A stretch of DNA of 64,000 nt from Patiria miniata (Eukaryota; Echinodermata; Asteroidea; Valvatida; Asterinidae), in contig NW_024037050.1 in the NCBI RefSeq assembly GCF_015706575.1, positions 5,766,001 to 5,830,000 of the forward strand, given 5' to 3'. Below are positions 1-12,717 of this stretch, piece after piece. Below the pieces are notes generated by a model. That model was not told the origin of the DNA and searched no databases. It saw only the letters and a program-made list of their open reading frames with translations. Positions within the stretch are counted from its first letter, which is position 1. Every line of letters begins with the position of its first letter. The position numbers and the translations under genes were made by a program.

Positions 1-666
1 CCATTGATTGTTACCATGGCAAGGGCAGCCATTGTGGAGGTCTTCATCATCTTCATCTTGCTCTTGTGGTTACTTCTCTACGTACTTATGCCCGACCGCA
101 TGTCATTCTACTACAACAATTTCAGCCAGTGTTTCATCGACTCCCTGAATGGAACCGATTACCTGGGTCACATTGCGATGACTCTCTTCATCGCGCTACC
201 TCTTTTGATTACGATCGTCCTGCACGTCAGGTTATTCGTACTGGCTACTCACCACGCCTCCAAAGTCGGCAACATAACCTTGGGAAGTTTCAAGTTGCGG
301 GACTCTGAGTCCTCAGCGGGGCAGTCCGATCAACCTCATCCGGACCAAAACGCTCAACCGGCGGCTGCGCGTCCACGCACCCGCCGGAGCCCCGAAGCCA
401 AAGCAGCTCGGACATTCTTCATCATGGCCGTGGTGCTCACCATCTCCTGGACGCCGTACTACGCCACCATCACCTGGGAGAACCTTCGCTCGGACCCGGT
501 ACCCGAGGCCCTGGCCTTCACGTCACAGCTCCTCCTCCTCTTGAACAGTATCTGGAATGTCATCATCTACTATACACGAAATGACGCTTTCCGGAAAACG
601 GCCAATAGACTATTAGGCTGCTGTTTCCGAGTTCATTCCTGGAATGACCAAGAACTGATGACTTGA
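1..666 (+). CDS. class A (rhodopsin-like) GPCR, 3' part, cut by window start
   Basis: This is an integral membrane receptor of the rhodopsin family. The open frame runs in from the left edge and ends at TGA 664-666. It starts at the end of intracellular loop 2 and covers TM4 (W of LLLWLLLYVL), an extracellular loop 2 cysteine (NFSQCFID), TM5 with its proline (FIALPLLIT), a long polar loop 3, TM6 (FFIMAVVLTISWTPYY, an SWTP version of CWxP) and TM7 (LLLNSIWNVIIYY in place of NPxxY). It ends in a Cys-Cys tail (LLGCCF) suited to palmitoylation. It aligns along its whole length with the complete receptor at 21,298-22,386, so the missing 5' part should lie just left of the window. No intron is seen. 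The ligand is unknown; the motifs do not let me choose between amine, peptide or orphan receptors. Confidence 0.85.
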   Translation, partial: PLIVTMARAAIVEVFIIFILLLWLLLYVLMPDRMSFYYNNFSQCFIDSLNGTDYLGHIAMTLFIALPLLITIVLHVRLFVLATHHASKVGNITLGSFKLRDSESSAGQSDQPHPDQNAQPAAARPRTRRSPEAKAARTFFIMAVVLTISWTPYYATITWENLRSDPVPEALAFTSQLLLLLNSIWNVIIYYTRNDAFRKTANRLLGCCFRVHSWNDQELMT

Positions 667-1401
667 AAGCTCGAAAGTGCTCACGGTGTACAGCTTACCA
701 CTTTGTTATTGATAACTTCTTATGCGGCTACAGACAGATTAAGTGTAAAATTAGGTACATTTCACGGGTCATCTTCAGGCCTTTGGGAATGGTTGTCTCT
801 GTGCAGTCACTGTTGTCTCTGTGCAGTCGTTTAAGAATAAGAGCAAGCTTTGTCCATGCACTTAACATTTGTTTTAAATTCCCGTTCCATATGTGAGTTT
901 TAAAGGAGAAAAGTACCCATTTTGGTACCATACAGCATATTGAAATATAAGTTTACTCGGTTACTTTAACACTTGTATCATTCAAGTTCCATGGAAAGAT
1001 ACTGTAATTTCGTTCTAGAACGCCGTTGGGCTCCATCGTTCCGATTTCGAATGTAGACCCATTTGGTAGATCCAATGTAAGTCGCGGCGAATGTATAGCA
1101 TTCTGATTCGTCCAAGTTTAGGGAAATTCGTCTCATGTGGAATTGCCGTGGAACTGAAAAAGTACCCTCGTTTTTCTTTTATTCATTACCGTACGGTATC
1201 TCTCCGTGGAATTTGAATGATATAAGTGTTAAAGTAACCGGGAAATCTAGAAAGTAGCTCAAACGAAGCCAGAATTATTAAAATGGTGCAAACAAAAAGG
1301 AAATATTATGACAACATGATTACCAGTCACATGAGAAATAAGGCAAAAGCGGGGGCGAAAACCGACAAATACAAAGGCGTGAAAAGGCACTGGAATCGCA
1401 A
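667..1401. other. non-coding, GPCR 3' flank
   Basis: No open frame here resembles a protein. The stretch is ordinary AT-rich sequence and presumably includes the 3' UTR of the receptor. I see no AATAAA close to the stop codon. Confidence 0.5.
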
Positions 1402-1581
1402 GTCTTGTAAAAACGTTGGGCAAAACGGGTTGATATGTAGACCAGTGTTGGTCAACATATCCACAGGTTAAACTCTTGGGCAAAAGTTTTGCCCAAATCA
1501 ACCCACAATGAGGTAATTGTAAACCAATGTTGGGTAAAATTACATTGCCCAACAATGTTTTACCCAACATGTTTTACAGTG
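1402..1581. mobile_element. MITE-like inverted-repeat element (~180 bp)
   Basis: The ends are inverted copies of each other over about 25 bases (left TTGTAAAAACGTTGGGCAAA; right end, read on the minus strand, CACTGTAAAACATGTTGGGT). TTGGGCAAAA / TTTTGCCCAA arms near 1,478-1,498 form an internal palindrome. There is no coding capacity. The size and structure are those of a non-autonomous DNA transposon; the superfamily is not assigned. Confidence 0.55.
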
Positions 1582-1683
1582 GGAAAGAAGCAGAAGAAGT
1601 AGAAGGAAATCAGATTAACAATAACCAGAATATTTGAGGAGTAAAATACTTATCAGTGTGCAGTATGCAAGCTTTGGATGCGA

Positions 1684-2075
1684 GGGCGTCAATCGCTTCT
1701 CAAAAGTGGGGGTGGGGGTGGGACATACCTTGATGAGCACTAATGCGAGCGCGAAGCCCTAACGGCGTGGGGTTCGGGGTTCGCTTAAGGGCCCCGACAA
1801 TTTTTGGATAGACGCTCTGTGCTGCGATCTGAGGCAATTTCTGACCACTAAAACCAATTTTTTGAGCAAAAGATCATCTTTTAAACATCATTTTCGAGTT
1901 CGGAGTCATTGAATCAGCTATTCTGAGCTATAGAGTCATTATAGTAGGCTACATTTTTTATTCAGAGACGAAAAAAGTGGGGGGGGGGGACAAACGATAT
2001 AATATCTCCCCCCCCCCACCACTTTGAAAAGTGTGTAGGGGGACTTGTCCCCCCCCCCCCCACCGATTGACGCCC
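1684..2075. mobile_element. MITE-like element with GGGCGTCAATCG termini
   Basis: The left end GGGCGTCAATCG is mirrored by CGATTGACGCCC at the right end, about 390 bases apart. The interior has runs of G and C (1,979-1,989, 2,007-2,017, 2,049-2,061). A related stretch in the opposite orientation lies at about 14,067-14,215, where only one end is clear. No target-site duplication is evident. Confidence 0.5.
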
Positions 2076-2885
2076 ATGTTTTAATGTATGCTTTTTATGC
2101 ATCTCTGCTTAACGTTTTGAATTCCCATCGTACGAAATTCATCGCCCCGTAAACAGAATCAGTAAATCTCGAGCGTGAATCGCCATTCCAGGCACTCTGG
2201 CGTATCCGGATAAATTGGGTGGCGGATCTAAATGTGTTTCTGAAATAAATGAGACAAATTGAATTTGTTGCTACCAACATTTGTGTTCCTGGAGAAAACA
2301 AAACAAAGAGACCTAAGTGCCTAAATCTGAATACAAACCTCTGGAGCAACTGGACTGGGTAAATCTCTTGAATACGAACACACAAAATCGACTTCGAATG
2401 CCGGAAATTTGCGAGTTTGGGTGTGAAACCTATAATACTCTGTTACCGTGTCAGGCCAACAAGTAATGAACCAACTTGGAAATGAACTTCAATCTTAAAT
2501 CGAATGTGGTCCCTAAATGAATCGATACAATTACAAACTGGTATTTAAAGAAAAAGCTTTCACCCAGGTTATTACTGCTTTAGTCAGCTGGCTACACGTT
2601 TGATTGTTTTGAAGTCACATTTTGCTTGAGTAATTTTCAAACCTGATTCCTGATATAAGACTGTGTATTATGACTGCATATTGGTCCGGGTGCAGTAGAC
2701 ATATCATTTCAATAGGATTCGTCAAATAAACTTGTGTGTCTACTTTGATTTATTTCCTTCTCATTTCTACGGATGTTGCATGGCCTTTTGTTCATATTTA
2801 GGCTAAACCGATGCGAATTTCTTCATTCATCAGCAAAACACTGAATGTCGTCTTAACGGTAGCACCATGTGACAAATCTCTCTTG
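2076..2885. other. non-coding, no recognised feature
   Basis: I see nothing here beyond AT-rich sequence without credible open frames. Confidence 0.4.
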
Positions 2886-3170
2886 TGACTTGTTGAGGAT
2901 CTGAAAAGAACCGAGGAAACTCAACGTTTCGGACAGTATGCTCTGCCCGTCATCAGGAGACTGAGGGGCAACGCTGGAGGGTTGTGATGAAGACTGACTG
3001 GAAGCAGTGGAGCGCCTGAATGATGCAACAGCAGGGGCAGGGATGCTTGATAATTAACGAGGCGTGCCAGTATGTAGGAAGGAAGCGAAGGAGGAGGTTG
3101 CCATGGGTTATGGAAGAATGGAGACCCTAGAATGACTAGGGTGGGGGATAACACACTATTAAGGTTCAAT
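2886..3170 (-). mobile_element. possible Penelope-like element 3' fragment
   Basis: Read on the minus strand, 2,914-2,957 has CCTGATGACGGGCAG, then a short loop, then CTGTCCGAAACGTTGAG. This type of sequence (CTGATGA, 7-base complementary arms, CGAAACGT) is familiar from the tails of Penelope-like retroelements, which are known to carry hammerhead-ribozyme motifs. The 82-residue open frame upstream of it has no recognisable reverse-transcriptase or GIY-YIG motif, so only the tail would be present. The call is tentative. Confidence 0.35.
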
Positions 3171-4070
3171 GCTACAGTGTTGTAAATTCTAAAAGTCCGA
3201 GTCAGTGTTCTTGTGTGTCTCGTTGTTGATTCACTACATGACAGTCGGTCAGTAAAGACATCATACTGTATATATGCACAACGTTTTCAATAACCAAAAT
3301 TAGATACATAATAGAAATCAATGAACTGTTAATATAGGGAGCGAGTGATGAATGCAACGGTGCACTGAAGGGTTCCCTTCGGGTATCAGAAAGTAACATG
3401 TACATCGTTATAATAGTGATAAAATGCTGTTTTGAAAAGAAAAAAACAAGTGTCTCATTATTTTCATATAGTCCAAAGCCTTAAGGTTTCTCACAATGAA
3501 TGTTTTGGTATAAAGTTATTATAATTGCCCTTCATTTTAATCGACAAGTATGTATAAGTGTCATTCGAACATAAATTAAATGTTTATACTGAATTTACAG
3601 CATAATTCGGGAGATTCCAGGAAAAGGAAATAACCTTAATGTCAGTATTGCCAACAACCATACCGTATAGACATTGAAAATCCAGCAGGTGATGCAAAAA
3701 GAAGGAAACCCACTTTTGACAGGAAGTTTAACCTACTTACTTAACTAATTTGAACTACTTTGAATAATGTAGTGAAGTATAGCTCTTCAAACATACATGG
3801 TGAAACAATCTTCGAAAAAATCGCAAGAATAGTGTTATTATGCTAATTTGAATACAAGTCACCGAAATCACCGTTGTTCACGTGTTTTTTGTACACCAAC
3901 ATAATTATATAACACGTAGGCCAGCTACTTATACAAATCTCAATGGTCTCAACTAAATATCTTCTTAATCACCAAAATAATTTACGGATTGGGTTTTCTC
4001 ATTAGGAACATTGGTCTCGACATAATCACTGCATATTTTTAAGCTCTGGCAGGAGCTTCTACATGTCACT
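3171..4070. other. non-coding, no recognised feature
   Basis: AT-rich sequence with no convincing open frame and no repeat that I can name. Confidence 0.4.
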
Positions 4071-4071
4071 T

Positions 4072-4134
4072 GGTGGTCTGTCTGTCTGTCATGATGTCTG
4101 TCTGTCTGTCGGGCTGTCTGTCTGTCTGTCTGTT
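4072..4134. repeat. (GTCT)n microsatellite
   Basis: GTCT units run in three blocks, interrupted by ATGAT and GGGC. Confidence 0.9.
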
Positions 4135-4300
4135 CCCAAAAAAATTACCAAAAACGAGCCCTCTAAGTTTTCCATAAAATATAACTACCAAATTTTAAAT
4201 TTCAAAAAAAAAAGAACGAAATAAATTACATCCTTAACAAAATTTGTGTGTAACAATTCGACAAGTGGTTTATGAAAATTTTGTAATGGAGGCAGGATAT

Positions 4301-4382
4301 GTGCAGTAATGTTATAGTCACGAGGTATGCAGTGATATTATAGTCACGTGGTATGCAGTAATGTTATAGTCACGTGGTATAT
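4301..4382. repeat. three tandem ~30 bp units
   Basis: The unit GCAGTAATGTTATAGTCACG plus GTGGTAT occurs three times with small changes, including CACGTGG boxes. Confidence 0.8.
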
Positions 4383-4860
4383 AGCGCGATATAAACTTAG
4401 GGGGCTTCTTTTGGTCAATTTTCGGAGCGTGATTTTCGCGTGGGACGGCCATGGCCCGGGCTTGTACGTACGCAATCATTTCACGCAAGACTTTCATGCC
4501 AGCGAGACGGCCACAGCTTATGTTTATTTTCATACACAACAGTCTGGGTAATCAATGTTTAGGCGACTTCAAGTTCAATTTCGATCCTTTTACTCACGTA
4601 CATGTACTATATATACCCTCTGTATACGTATACTCTCTATAGTACACAAATTCACCAATCAACATCCAATGGCGCAGTGGAAAAGCATAGGGCTCGTGAT
4701 ATTGTTTTTCTAAAGTACTTCAATCTGATTGATTAGAGTGATTTTCTCTCTAAACCGCCGGGTCCTTAGTTTCCCTCCTTTTAAATTTGACAGTTAACAC
4801 GAAACTTTATTTTATTTAAACCCTTTTCTTACCGCTTTTTGCTTTTTAAATTGCCAAGGA
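4383..4860. other. non-coding; dispersed repeat piece
   Basis: The segment around 4,430-4,480 (TTTTCGCGTGGGACGGCC followed by a GG-rich stretch and CTTGTACG) recurs inverted at about 26,868-26,905, so it belongs to a dispersed repeat. A box-A-like ATGGCGCAGTGGAAAAGCA at about 4,669 has no good box B and is not called a tRNA. Confidence 0.4.
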
Positions 4861-5520
4861 TGCAATCAGTTCTCATTTTAGGCGCTTTTCAAATCCGTAT
4901 TCTGAGATTTTGTTATTTTTTGTTGTTGAGGGGTCCATGAGATGTAATATTCTTAGAAACCCAATTTGTGCAACTTTTTACTCTTAAATGTATGAAAACT
5001 GTTTGGCATTCCCTTTTTTGTTAATTTCAGTGAAAAAGTGCACTTCTTTAAACATTCAAACATTGTCCATGCTTTTCCGGACAACTGAGAGCGCTATTGC
5101 TGTGATGTCATTTGATAAAGACACTGTTCATTTTATTGGTTTTCTGTTCAAATTGTGAAACCAAAAATGTGTTCATTGAAAACATTTGTGAGAAAAGTTT
5201 GCTCAATGGCTTTATACGGACATGTACTGACACAACAACAAATCATCAAAGAAAAGAAAATTTGAAACAGCAAAATGTCCAACATTCTGGCAACTTCTGG
5301 TACTGAAACAGCTGTAACATTGAGGTTTCTGCCTGAAATGACATCACACTTTTGCTCATAAATGTTTGAAATTCGCATTGGCTTAAAAACCAAAATGGCA
5401 CCAAACTACCCTTGAAAGAGGCAAAACGAGAATTGAAAATAAGGTTAACATTTTATGGGACACAAAGGTGTATTTTAAAGGATGGCTTTGAAAAAAATAC
5501 ATTGCATCGGCCCTTTAAAC
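4861..5520. repeat. dispersed repeat family A, copy 1
   Basis: Blocks here (for example AAAGTGCACTTCTTTAAACA, GAAATGACATCACA and ACACAAAGGTGTATTTT) recur at 11,195-12,290, at 19,640-20,060 and, inverted, at 36,930-37,580. The copies are diverged and rearranged. No coding capacity was seen. It is probably an old non-autonomous transposon family. Confidence 0.5.
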
Positions 5521-6649
5521 CGTTATGGAAGTCTCGACGTCTTACGGATTCCCGTATTGTTCCATGAATGATTACATGCAAATAATTCTGCGTTCATTTT
5601 TTGGCCTGTCCGGACCCACACGATTTCCAGAGTTGAAATTAATTAAATATCTATTGAATCAATTCCCGGCAAACGGGAAGGGCACAACGGGCTCGATTGC
5701 TTCGACAACTCATTTTTCTTCCCACCCTCGACCTGCAATTATTTCCCCTCTCTATTCATTACTGAATTTAACTTCGAAAGCATTTTCCCCAATTCTAGTT
5801 GAATATTAACCAACAAATTGCTGCGCACAAATCTCAATTCGTTTTCCTCTCGAACCTCATTCAATTACTACGAACGGCTTTCCCATTATTGGGCAACTGC
5901 CGATAAATTAATTTGATTCCGAGGGACGGTTAAAAAACTCGAACAATGTAACACATTCACTGTGTTATGAATTTAGTAGGTTAAACCCACGTCCTAGGCA
6001 AATAAAAAGGCCCGGCCCTCGACCAGAGAATTCGTGGGGAAAATGGATTCGTGGAATGAGGTCGAATCGAGTCCGCATACACATGGACATGATGATGTTT
6101 ACTTTCACGGGCTTTTAACATTACACTTTGAATTCACGAGAAGGCAGCTATACCGTGTAAACTTGATTCAAGCCGTATCTCCGGCCATTCGTGACACCAT
6201 AGAACTATATTTATATATTTTATAACATAAAAAAATAATAATAATAAAATAATAATTATAAATACCGATAATATGGGTACGAGGGAGACATTCTCCTAGA
6301 CTTGTGCACACATTTGTTTCCAACTTTAATGACCCCTAACCCCAATTTCACCTTATCCTACTCCCACGAATTTCGGTATTTGTTTACTTATTCGACCACG
6401 TACGAGCAATCGATCTAGCCTATTTGCAACGATAAAATGTTGCCTCTAAAATGGGGGATATGGAATTTGGGAGACATTGAAATGTCTCCCAAATGGTTTA
6501 TTATGCGTAATCGGTCAGACCAGTCAGACCGATATATACAGACCCACTCATGGCTAGCTGTTAAATGTGTTTGTACGGACGGGCACAGAGAAAAATCAGG
6601 AAACCTTGATTTCTCTGCAAGCCAATCAACCATTTCAAGCAGTACACCA
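5521..6649. other. non-coding, no recognised feature
   Basis: The open frames are short and not protein-like. An AATAAT-rich simple stretch lies at 6,228-6,262, and a GGAGACATTGAAATGTCTCC palindrome lies at about 6,469-6,488. Confidence 0.4.
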
Positions 6650-6862
6650 TTTTTTTTTTCGAGTACCGCTATTCGAGTACGATTTCTTTGGAGATAGAGT
6701 ATAATTTCGACATGTCGAGTATGAGTACTTTGCTGCCCGAGTACAAGTTCCGTCATTTCGAGTACGAGTACTTTGACATTCTAGTACGAGTACGAGTACG
6801 AGTACTTTTAAGTACTCGATTAATACTCAAGTACGAGTACCGAGTACGAGTACTACAGCACT
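6650..6862. repeat. degenerate (GAGTAC)n tract
   Basis: GAGTAC/GTACTC hexamers recur about a dozen times, densest at 6,782-6,862. Because GAGTAC and GTACTC are reverse complements, the tract can fold on itself. It looks like a microsatellite grown from a transposon end, but no partner end was found. Confidence 0.7.
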
Positions 6863-9800
6863 GCTGAATGGGCCACTCAGTCAAAATCGATTTTGAGGGT
6901 GGCATGGCAGATAATCATCAAGAATGTTTATCTGAGAGGCTGTTTTTTTGGGGATTTTAATGCACTAACCAGACATACACAAAAAGGTTTAAGCAAAGAC
7001 CTGTTCCTTGCTCTATGGTTTATCCATGCCCATCCCAGCAATACCAAACCACTGCCCTCTAACTCCGCCTCAACGCATATAAAAGGTCTATAATCCATCA
7101 TTTCTTTTTACTTGATTAACCGTGGTCTATTCACTTGTGTTATATGTATTGGATCAGTGGTTATGAAAACAAACAGCTTCCTAGCGTTGTCGACACACGT
7201 CAGTGTCAGCTTGGTTATTTCCGTGGCTAACATCGGCTTCTAGATGCGTAGTAATATTTATAGTTTATTGTTAAAAGGAAGAACGGATATGAAAAAAAGG
7301 ACTAGGCCCACTGACCATAAATAACAGCCGAGGTGCGCCTCCGTGTGCTGTTCAATAATTGTATCTATCAACAGTGACCTTTCAGTGATGTGCATTTCGA
7401 GGCTTGCGAAATTATCATTTTCAGGCAGGTGAAATTGTCATAATGTTAACGTTGTTTTCCCAAGTATTTGCCTTTGATAAGGCTGTGCTGTGATAAAGTG
7501 CTTTGATAAGGAATAGTTATTCTATTTATAATGTGTATCTTAGCTGTCACTTCACGAGAAAATGTGCACAATAATTAACAGTTTTCGGTACATCATTACT
7601 GACACCGTAGGCCTAGCCTACATGACTAAATTGTACGAGCTTATATAAATCCCATCAACAGCGCCGCTCGTGTGCCAAGAAATAAATGGCCCGTATATTT
7701 CGGCCTCAAATGTTTCAAAAGTTTCCCCATTATTCAGAGGTTTGCAGCAGTACAAAATCACATGAAATGAAATTCGAATGACCAACGAATTTTGTCTTCA
7801 AGGTACCTCAGGATGCAGACCAGTAAATTGGTCCGAAATTGCCTACGCCGGCCAAATCACGATTTGCATGCCCTCAACTGAATCTTCAGTATTTGAGCAT
7901 GCTGTGGGCCATGAACTAGGGGGTTTGTAAAAAATATGGGTGGAAAGCCGCTCACAGGACTGTGATCTTGTAGTTCCGTTCAATTTGGATGAAATTGGGG
8001 CCCTAAAAGCGCTCTATTTTGCAATGGAGTATAGGCATCTTTTTTCAAAATGGCGATGGGCTTCATGATTATTTTCAGGGGTGATCATCTTCGGATTGAA
8101 AGTTCTCCTAAAAATCATCAGTTGACCTCCAAAATATTGATAAGAAAATGAAAGATGATGAAATAGGCCTAAGCTTTAATTTGATGTGTGTCTCGAACAT
8201 CTTGGAGAGTTGTGAGTATTTTTCTCGAATTTCTGAAGTGGAAGCATTTACTTTTGGGGTCTATGGAAGTTTATTTACTGGTCTGCAACCCTCAGGCTGT
8301 GGAAATCGTGGCTGTGCAAATTCAAGGTCTACTTAAATATCTTAAATGTAAATTCTTATTCATATGTATCCCTTATTGTCGTGAGCCGTTTTTTTTTTTG
8401 GGCCAACACGATTCTAGATTATTTGAAACCGCATCCATTCAAATTTAATAACGGGTGTAGAGTATACAATTTGTATCAATATGGGAAGTGGCACAAATAC
8501 GTCCGATGTTAGCTCGAACGACTGTTCATTGCTTCGTCTAGTGTCGAATAACAATAGTATGCTGCCATTTTTATGCATGAAGCACTGAACGGGGAAAAAA
8601 TGTGTCAATAGAACTAGTGTAACCAGATGTTTCACATTTACATGTCTATGTGACAATTTTGTCATGGGGGTACCTGTACAGTTTCAGCCCGTGTCGAAGA
8701 AAAAACGGGCAAAATAAAATGTGGTTTATTTGAAGAAGAAGAAATGACGAAAGATTGTTTCGAAAATAAGAAATGAGCGCCTTTTCGAAAGCTAAAAAGT
8801 CGCGACAATGAAGTATCCACGTAAATAATTTTAAATAAACTAAAGTTACATAGGATGTGTATCGTTATAAACGAAAGATGACATGTTGATTATCATTTTT
8901 CTGTGCAGCTTGAATACCTGTGAGAGTTTTGAGTATTTTTAAAAGAATTTTGAAGTATGGGCATTTAGCACTAGTGTCTATGGAATTTTATTTGAAGGTA
9001 TGCATCCATGTACACGCAGTGGCCGCGCACCCCCAACTGTACTTCCTTTGCCGGTGAGGGGGTACGGAGCGGATACCCTCCTGTGGCGTACGTGACAAAC
9101 TGCCTGTCTCCGGCAGTGAAGAATGAATTTCACACGGACGTTAACTCTGTACGGTACGCACAGAGAGCGGGTTTGCACACAGTGCCCAATACTATAAGAG
9201 CCCATTGTTCTACACCATTGTAGTAGACCATTGTACCAATCCGCTCTTAATACTGTTCTGTGATATGGCGTTAATAATCGCCTGATTTGAATAGCGCCCC
9301 CATTGAAAGTATGGTACGAGCCCCTGCCCACCCCCACCCACACACACCTATTGATTTTCGGGGGCCAAGTATCCCAAGAAAAAAACCTGCCTACATTTCA
9401 GATTTGCCGATGACCCCCCTCCCCCCCTCCCCCCCCCCCCGCCCCCTTCTCACGACAATTGAATCATTAGCGCAAAATGCCTGGCGTAAATTCACAGAGG
9501 CGAATTAAAATCCTAACTTTGGCACCTTGTTCCCTGCGGTGCTTGTAGACTCATATACCCACCTGGTGTGTTGTGGGTAAGCTTTGAATGTTTAACCTCA
9601 GATTGCGTTAAGGGCAGAATCTTTCCAATCGAACAAATTGCCTATTGGCAGTCGTGGGCACGTAGACCCTACAGTACTATGCACCTGCTTCGACGCAAGC
9701 CATACCAAGTGCTCTGGTGACGGCTTGTATTTGTTTTAGCTGTAATTGAAATGATTGGGTTGAAAACCATGGTTGAACTTATGAGCCCCGGTCAACACTT

Positions 9801-11194
9801 GTTCCGCGTACGTGTGCAAGGGACACGCGCGCACGGTATATTCTAGTCTAGGATCAAGAGGTTGTTGCTGCATACTCGATGGTCGAGCACCCGCCGAAAC
9901 GCAATACCACGAATTACTATCACAACAACGTAGGGCGTCTTCTAAAATCTCTCCCTGAAAAACAAGGGAAATTAGTAAGCACTGCGCTACTTCTGCAGGC
10001 GCGGCAGGTACGGTCCATTTTCGGTCGCACGTGTACTACATACGACTCAAGAGCTGTCATTATGTTCCATAAAGGTCTGGCAGCATCGTGTTTGCTACGG
10101 AGCTAATAAGGTAAGGTGTGGAATGTGCGTTGCACAAATTCGGCAAAATAGTCGCACGCGCGTGACATAACCGCTACATACAAGATTCCCAAGATGTTGT
10201 TGTGGTAGCGGTGCATGGGAGACAGTGAATCGTCGTGATTACGCCCTCTTGTGGCAGGTAATCGTATAACTAACATACAACCAGACTGTCTTGGCGAAAG
10301 ACTAGGCGTGTATAAAATACGTGCGTTTTATCATAGTCTGAGTATCATCCGTTGTCCAACGGAGCCCTCTCCGAAACCATTGTCCGAGAATGTGAGCGAT
10401 GCAAATTTTATGGGATACCGCGCGCAAATCAATCGGAGTCGACCGTTTAGAAATTGTGACGTCATTTCGATCAGAAATGAGGAGTAAGCTGGTGATTGGT
10501 CAATACTTGGCTGCCATGTTTTTGTAATACAACAACGGGTTACAGGAGACCCGATAAGAAGGCGCCCGCTGAATGGTAAGAGGTCAAGACGCAGTCTTGA
10601 TTTGCATAATTAATTAACCTCCCAACCTACTTGCAAGGGGATATTTTACAGACTACGTTTCTCACGGAAGTGACTTACACTGCTTTGCTTTTCCTTCGCA
10701 CACTTGATTTATGGAAGACCGGCCCTTTTTTCAGGTGCAAGCGAACTCCATTAGAAACTACGACTTGATTCTTATTGTTGACGACTTCTATTTGAAACTA
10801 ATCCTGACCAGTTATGAGCCTGAAAAATATGTTTCATTATAAATATTAAAATCAGCAACATTGATGATGCAAGGGACTTGCATCTTTATAGTTTTCTCAA
10901 TCAATCGACTGACCGCAATCCACATCACAGTGTAATATAATTGCGCCCTCTCGTGATTAATATTTCATCAGTAATATAGGTTTTTCCGGCGAATTTCCGA
11001 ATTTTTCTTATCAGTTTCATTATCAGCCATTCCATTTTGCGCGAGTTTTGCAATGTTACAAAATAACATATGAGGGAAACAAGATGTAACGAAATAATTA
11101 ATTGAAAGTGACTGAGATAATTTATTTTTCACTGTTGATCTTGTCTGCTTGTTTAAACGTTTGATCAAGGGGTATCTTTACGTTGACGATTTTT
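6863..11194. other. non-coding; two direct repeats, C-rich tract
   Basis: No credible gene. A ~110-160 base segment at 8,185-8,345 (TGTGAGTATTTTTCTCGAAT, then GGTCTATGGAA) recurs in the same orientation at 8,895-9,005. A polyC tract lies at about 9,417-9,443. The stretch 9,780-10,500 is richer in CpG than its surroundings, but no exon could be built from it. Confidence 0.4.
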
Positions 11195-12290
11195 TGACGT
11201 GCAAGACATCGGGACACGTATGTTTGGCAATGGTTATTTCTTAAATGTTTTCTTGCGTATGTCTGACCGAACACTTACCGTATTCAAAGGGCCCATGCAA
11301 AAGTAAGTTTTCAACGCAAACCTTGAAAATACATCTTTGTGTAACATTTAACCTGAATCACAAGTTTTATTTTTCATTTTGAAGGCTGTTTTTTTTGCCC
11401 TCTCCGTTTTTATGCTAATGCATGATTAGAAAACCTGTGATGGCATTCCGGGCATGAGTAAGGTTACATGGCTATATCAGCACCAAACATTGCTAGAATT
11501 TTGGATATTTTGCTGTCACGAAATTTCTTTTATTTGGTGATTCTTTGTTGTGTCAGTACATGGCAGTAAGCCAGTGGGCAACCCTTTCACACAAATGTTT
11601 TCAATTAGCAAGTTTTGGATGAATATGTGAAAGAAAAATCCCTCAACTGAACAGTGTCTTCCTGAAATGACATCACAGTGACAGCGCGCTCATAGGTAGT
11701 CCGAAAAAGCATGGACACTTCTAAATGTTTAAAGAAGTGCACTTTTGCAATAAGATTGACCAAAAATGTTGTCAAATGTGTAGTTTTTTTTTTACATAAG
11801 AGTTGCACAAAAAGAATACCTGAGAACAATACATTGCACATACCCTTTAATTAAGAAAAAAGGCATCTACGGATTGAAGACAAAGATTGAAGATTGAAGA
11901 CATATTGAAGACGTAGAAGACATCTACGGACATCAAATATGATTTACGCTAAGGAATACGGACACGCATGAAGTCTAAAAGGATGTTTGACAAAATTCGA
12001 AATATGTTTGCCCATTAATGAACACAATCAACCACAATGCCCAATCAACCCTTACTCCTTAAGACGAAATTGAATGAACAACGCGATACTTTTAGTATGA
12101 ATGCATCTCTGATAGAGACGAGTGAAGATAAAAGGCAATAGAGTGCTTGGATAGTGAAATTGAATGATTCTTTTTGATTGTCGAATGCCGATTTTCGTGA
12201 TCTTTCAATTTTAATCTAAATCGAATGATCCAGGCGGTAAATTGAATGAAAACTTGGTGAAATTGGCCGGGAAAACCTATATTATCAGAC
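11195..12290. repeat. dispersed repeat family A, copy 2
   Basis: Matches 36,930-37,580 as an inverted copy from both ends inward. 11,195-11,560 pairs with 37,560-37,150, and 12,070-12,290 pairs with 37,140-36,930. About 500 bases (roughly 11,565-12,065) are present here and absent there. This extra piece itself resembles 4,900-5,110 inverted. Confidence 0.6.
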
Positions 12291-12717
12291 CACGGCTTTT
12301 CCACGTACCTAGACGTTTTACTTTTTTTGTCAGTGACTGCATATGGACCTTGATCACTTGCTTGTCTGACCAGTAATTTTAAGAAAAAGCCTTTCTTTGT
12401 AAATGAACGTGTGTTTGGCAAAAATAGGTGCGATGTACACGAGCATCCGACTTCAGTAGGTCATTTTGAAGTTGCTGTCATCGAGTTATTTCGGTATTTT
12501 TTTAACACGAGCTATTTACATCGAACAGTACCGCCAGTGTTTACTTCCGAGAATTTTCTTTACACATTTTAAATTTATTGCAGCCAGACAATAACTCATA
12601 CGCAAACCAAGATAAAATCGTATTTTCAGAGCGTGGAAAACGTTATTTTTTCCATTCATAAATACTTAAAACAGTTAATCTATTCCAACTGGTTGAGAGC
12701 CCGTCAGGTGGCCGGTT

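Noticed and set aside
1259..1570. 103-codon minus-strand frame
   Set aside because: It runs through an inverted-repeat element and shows no domain.
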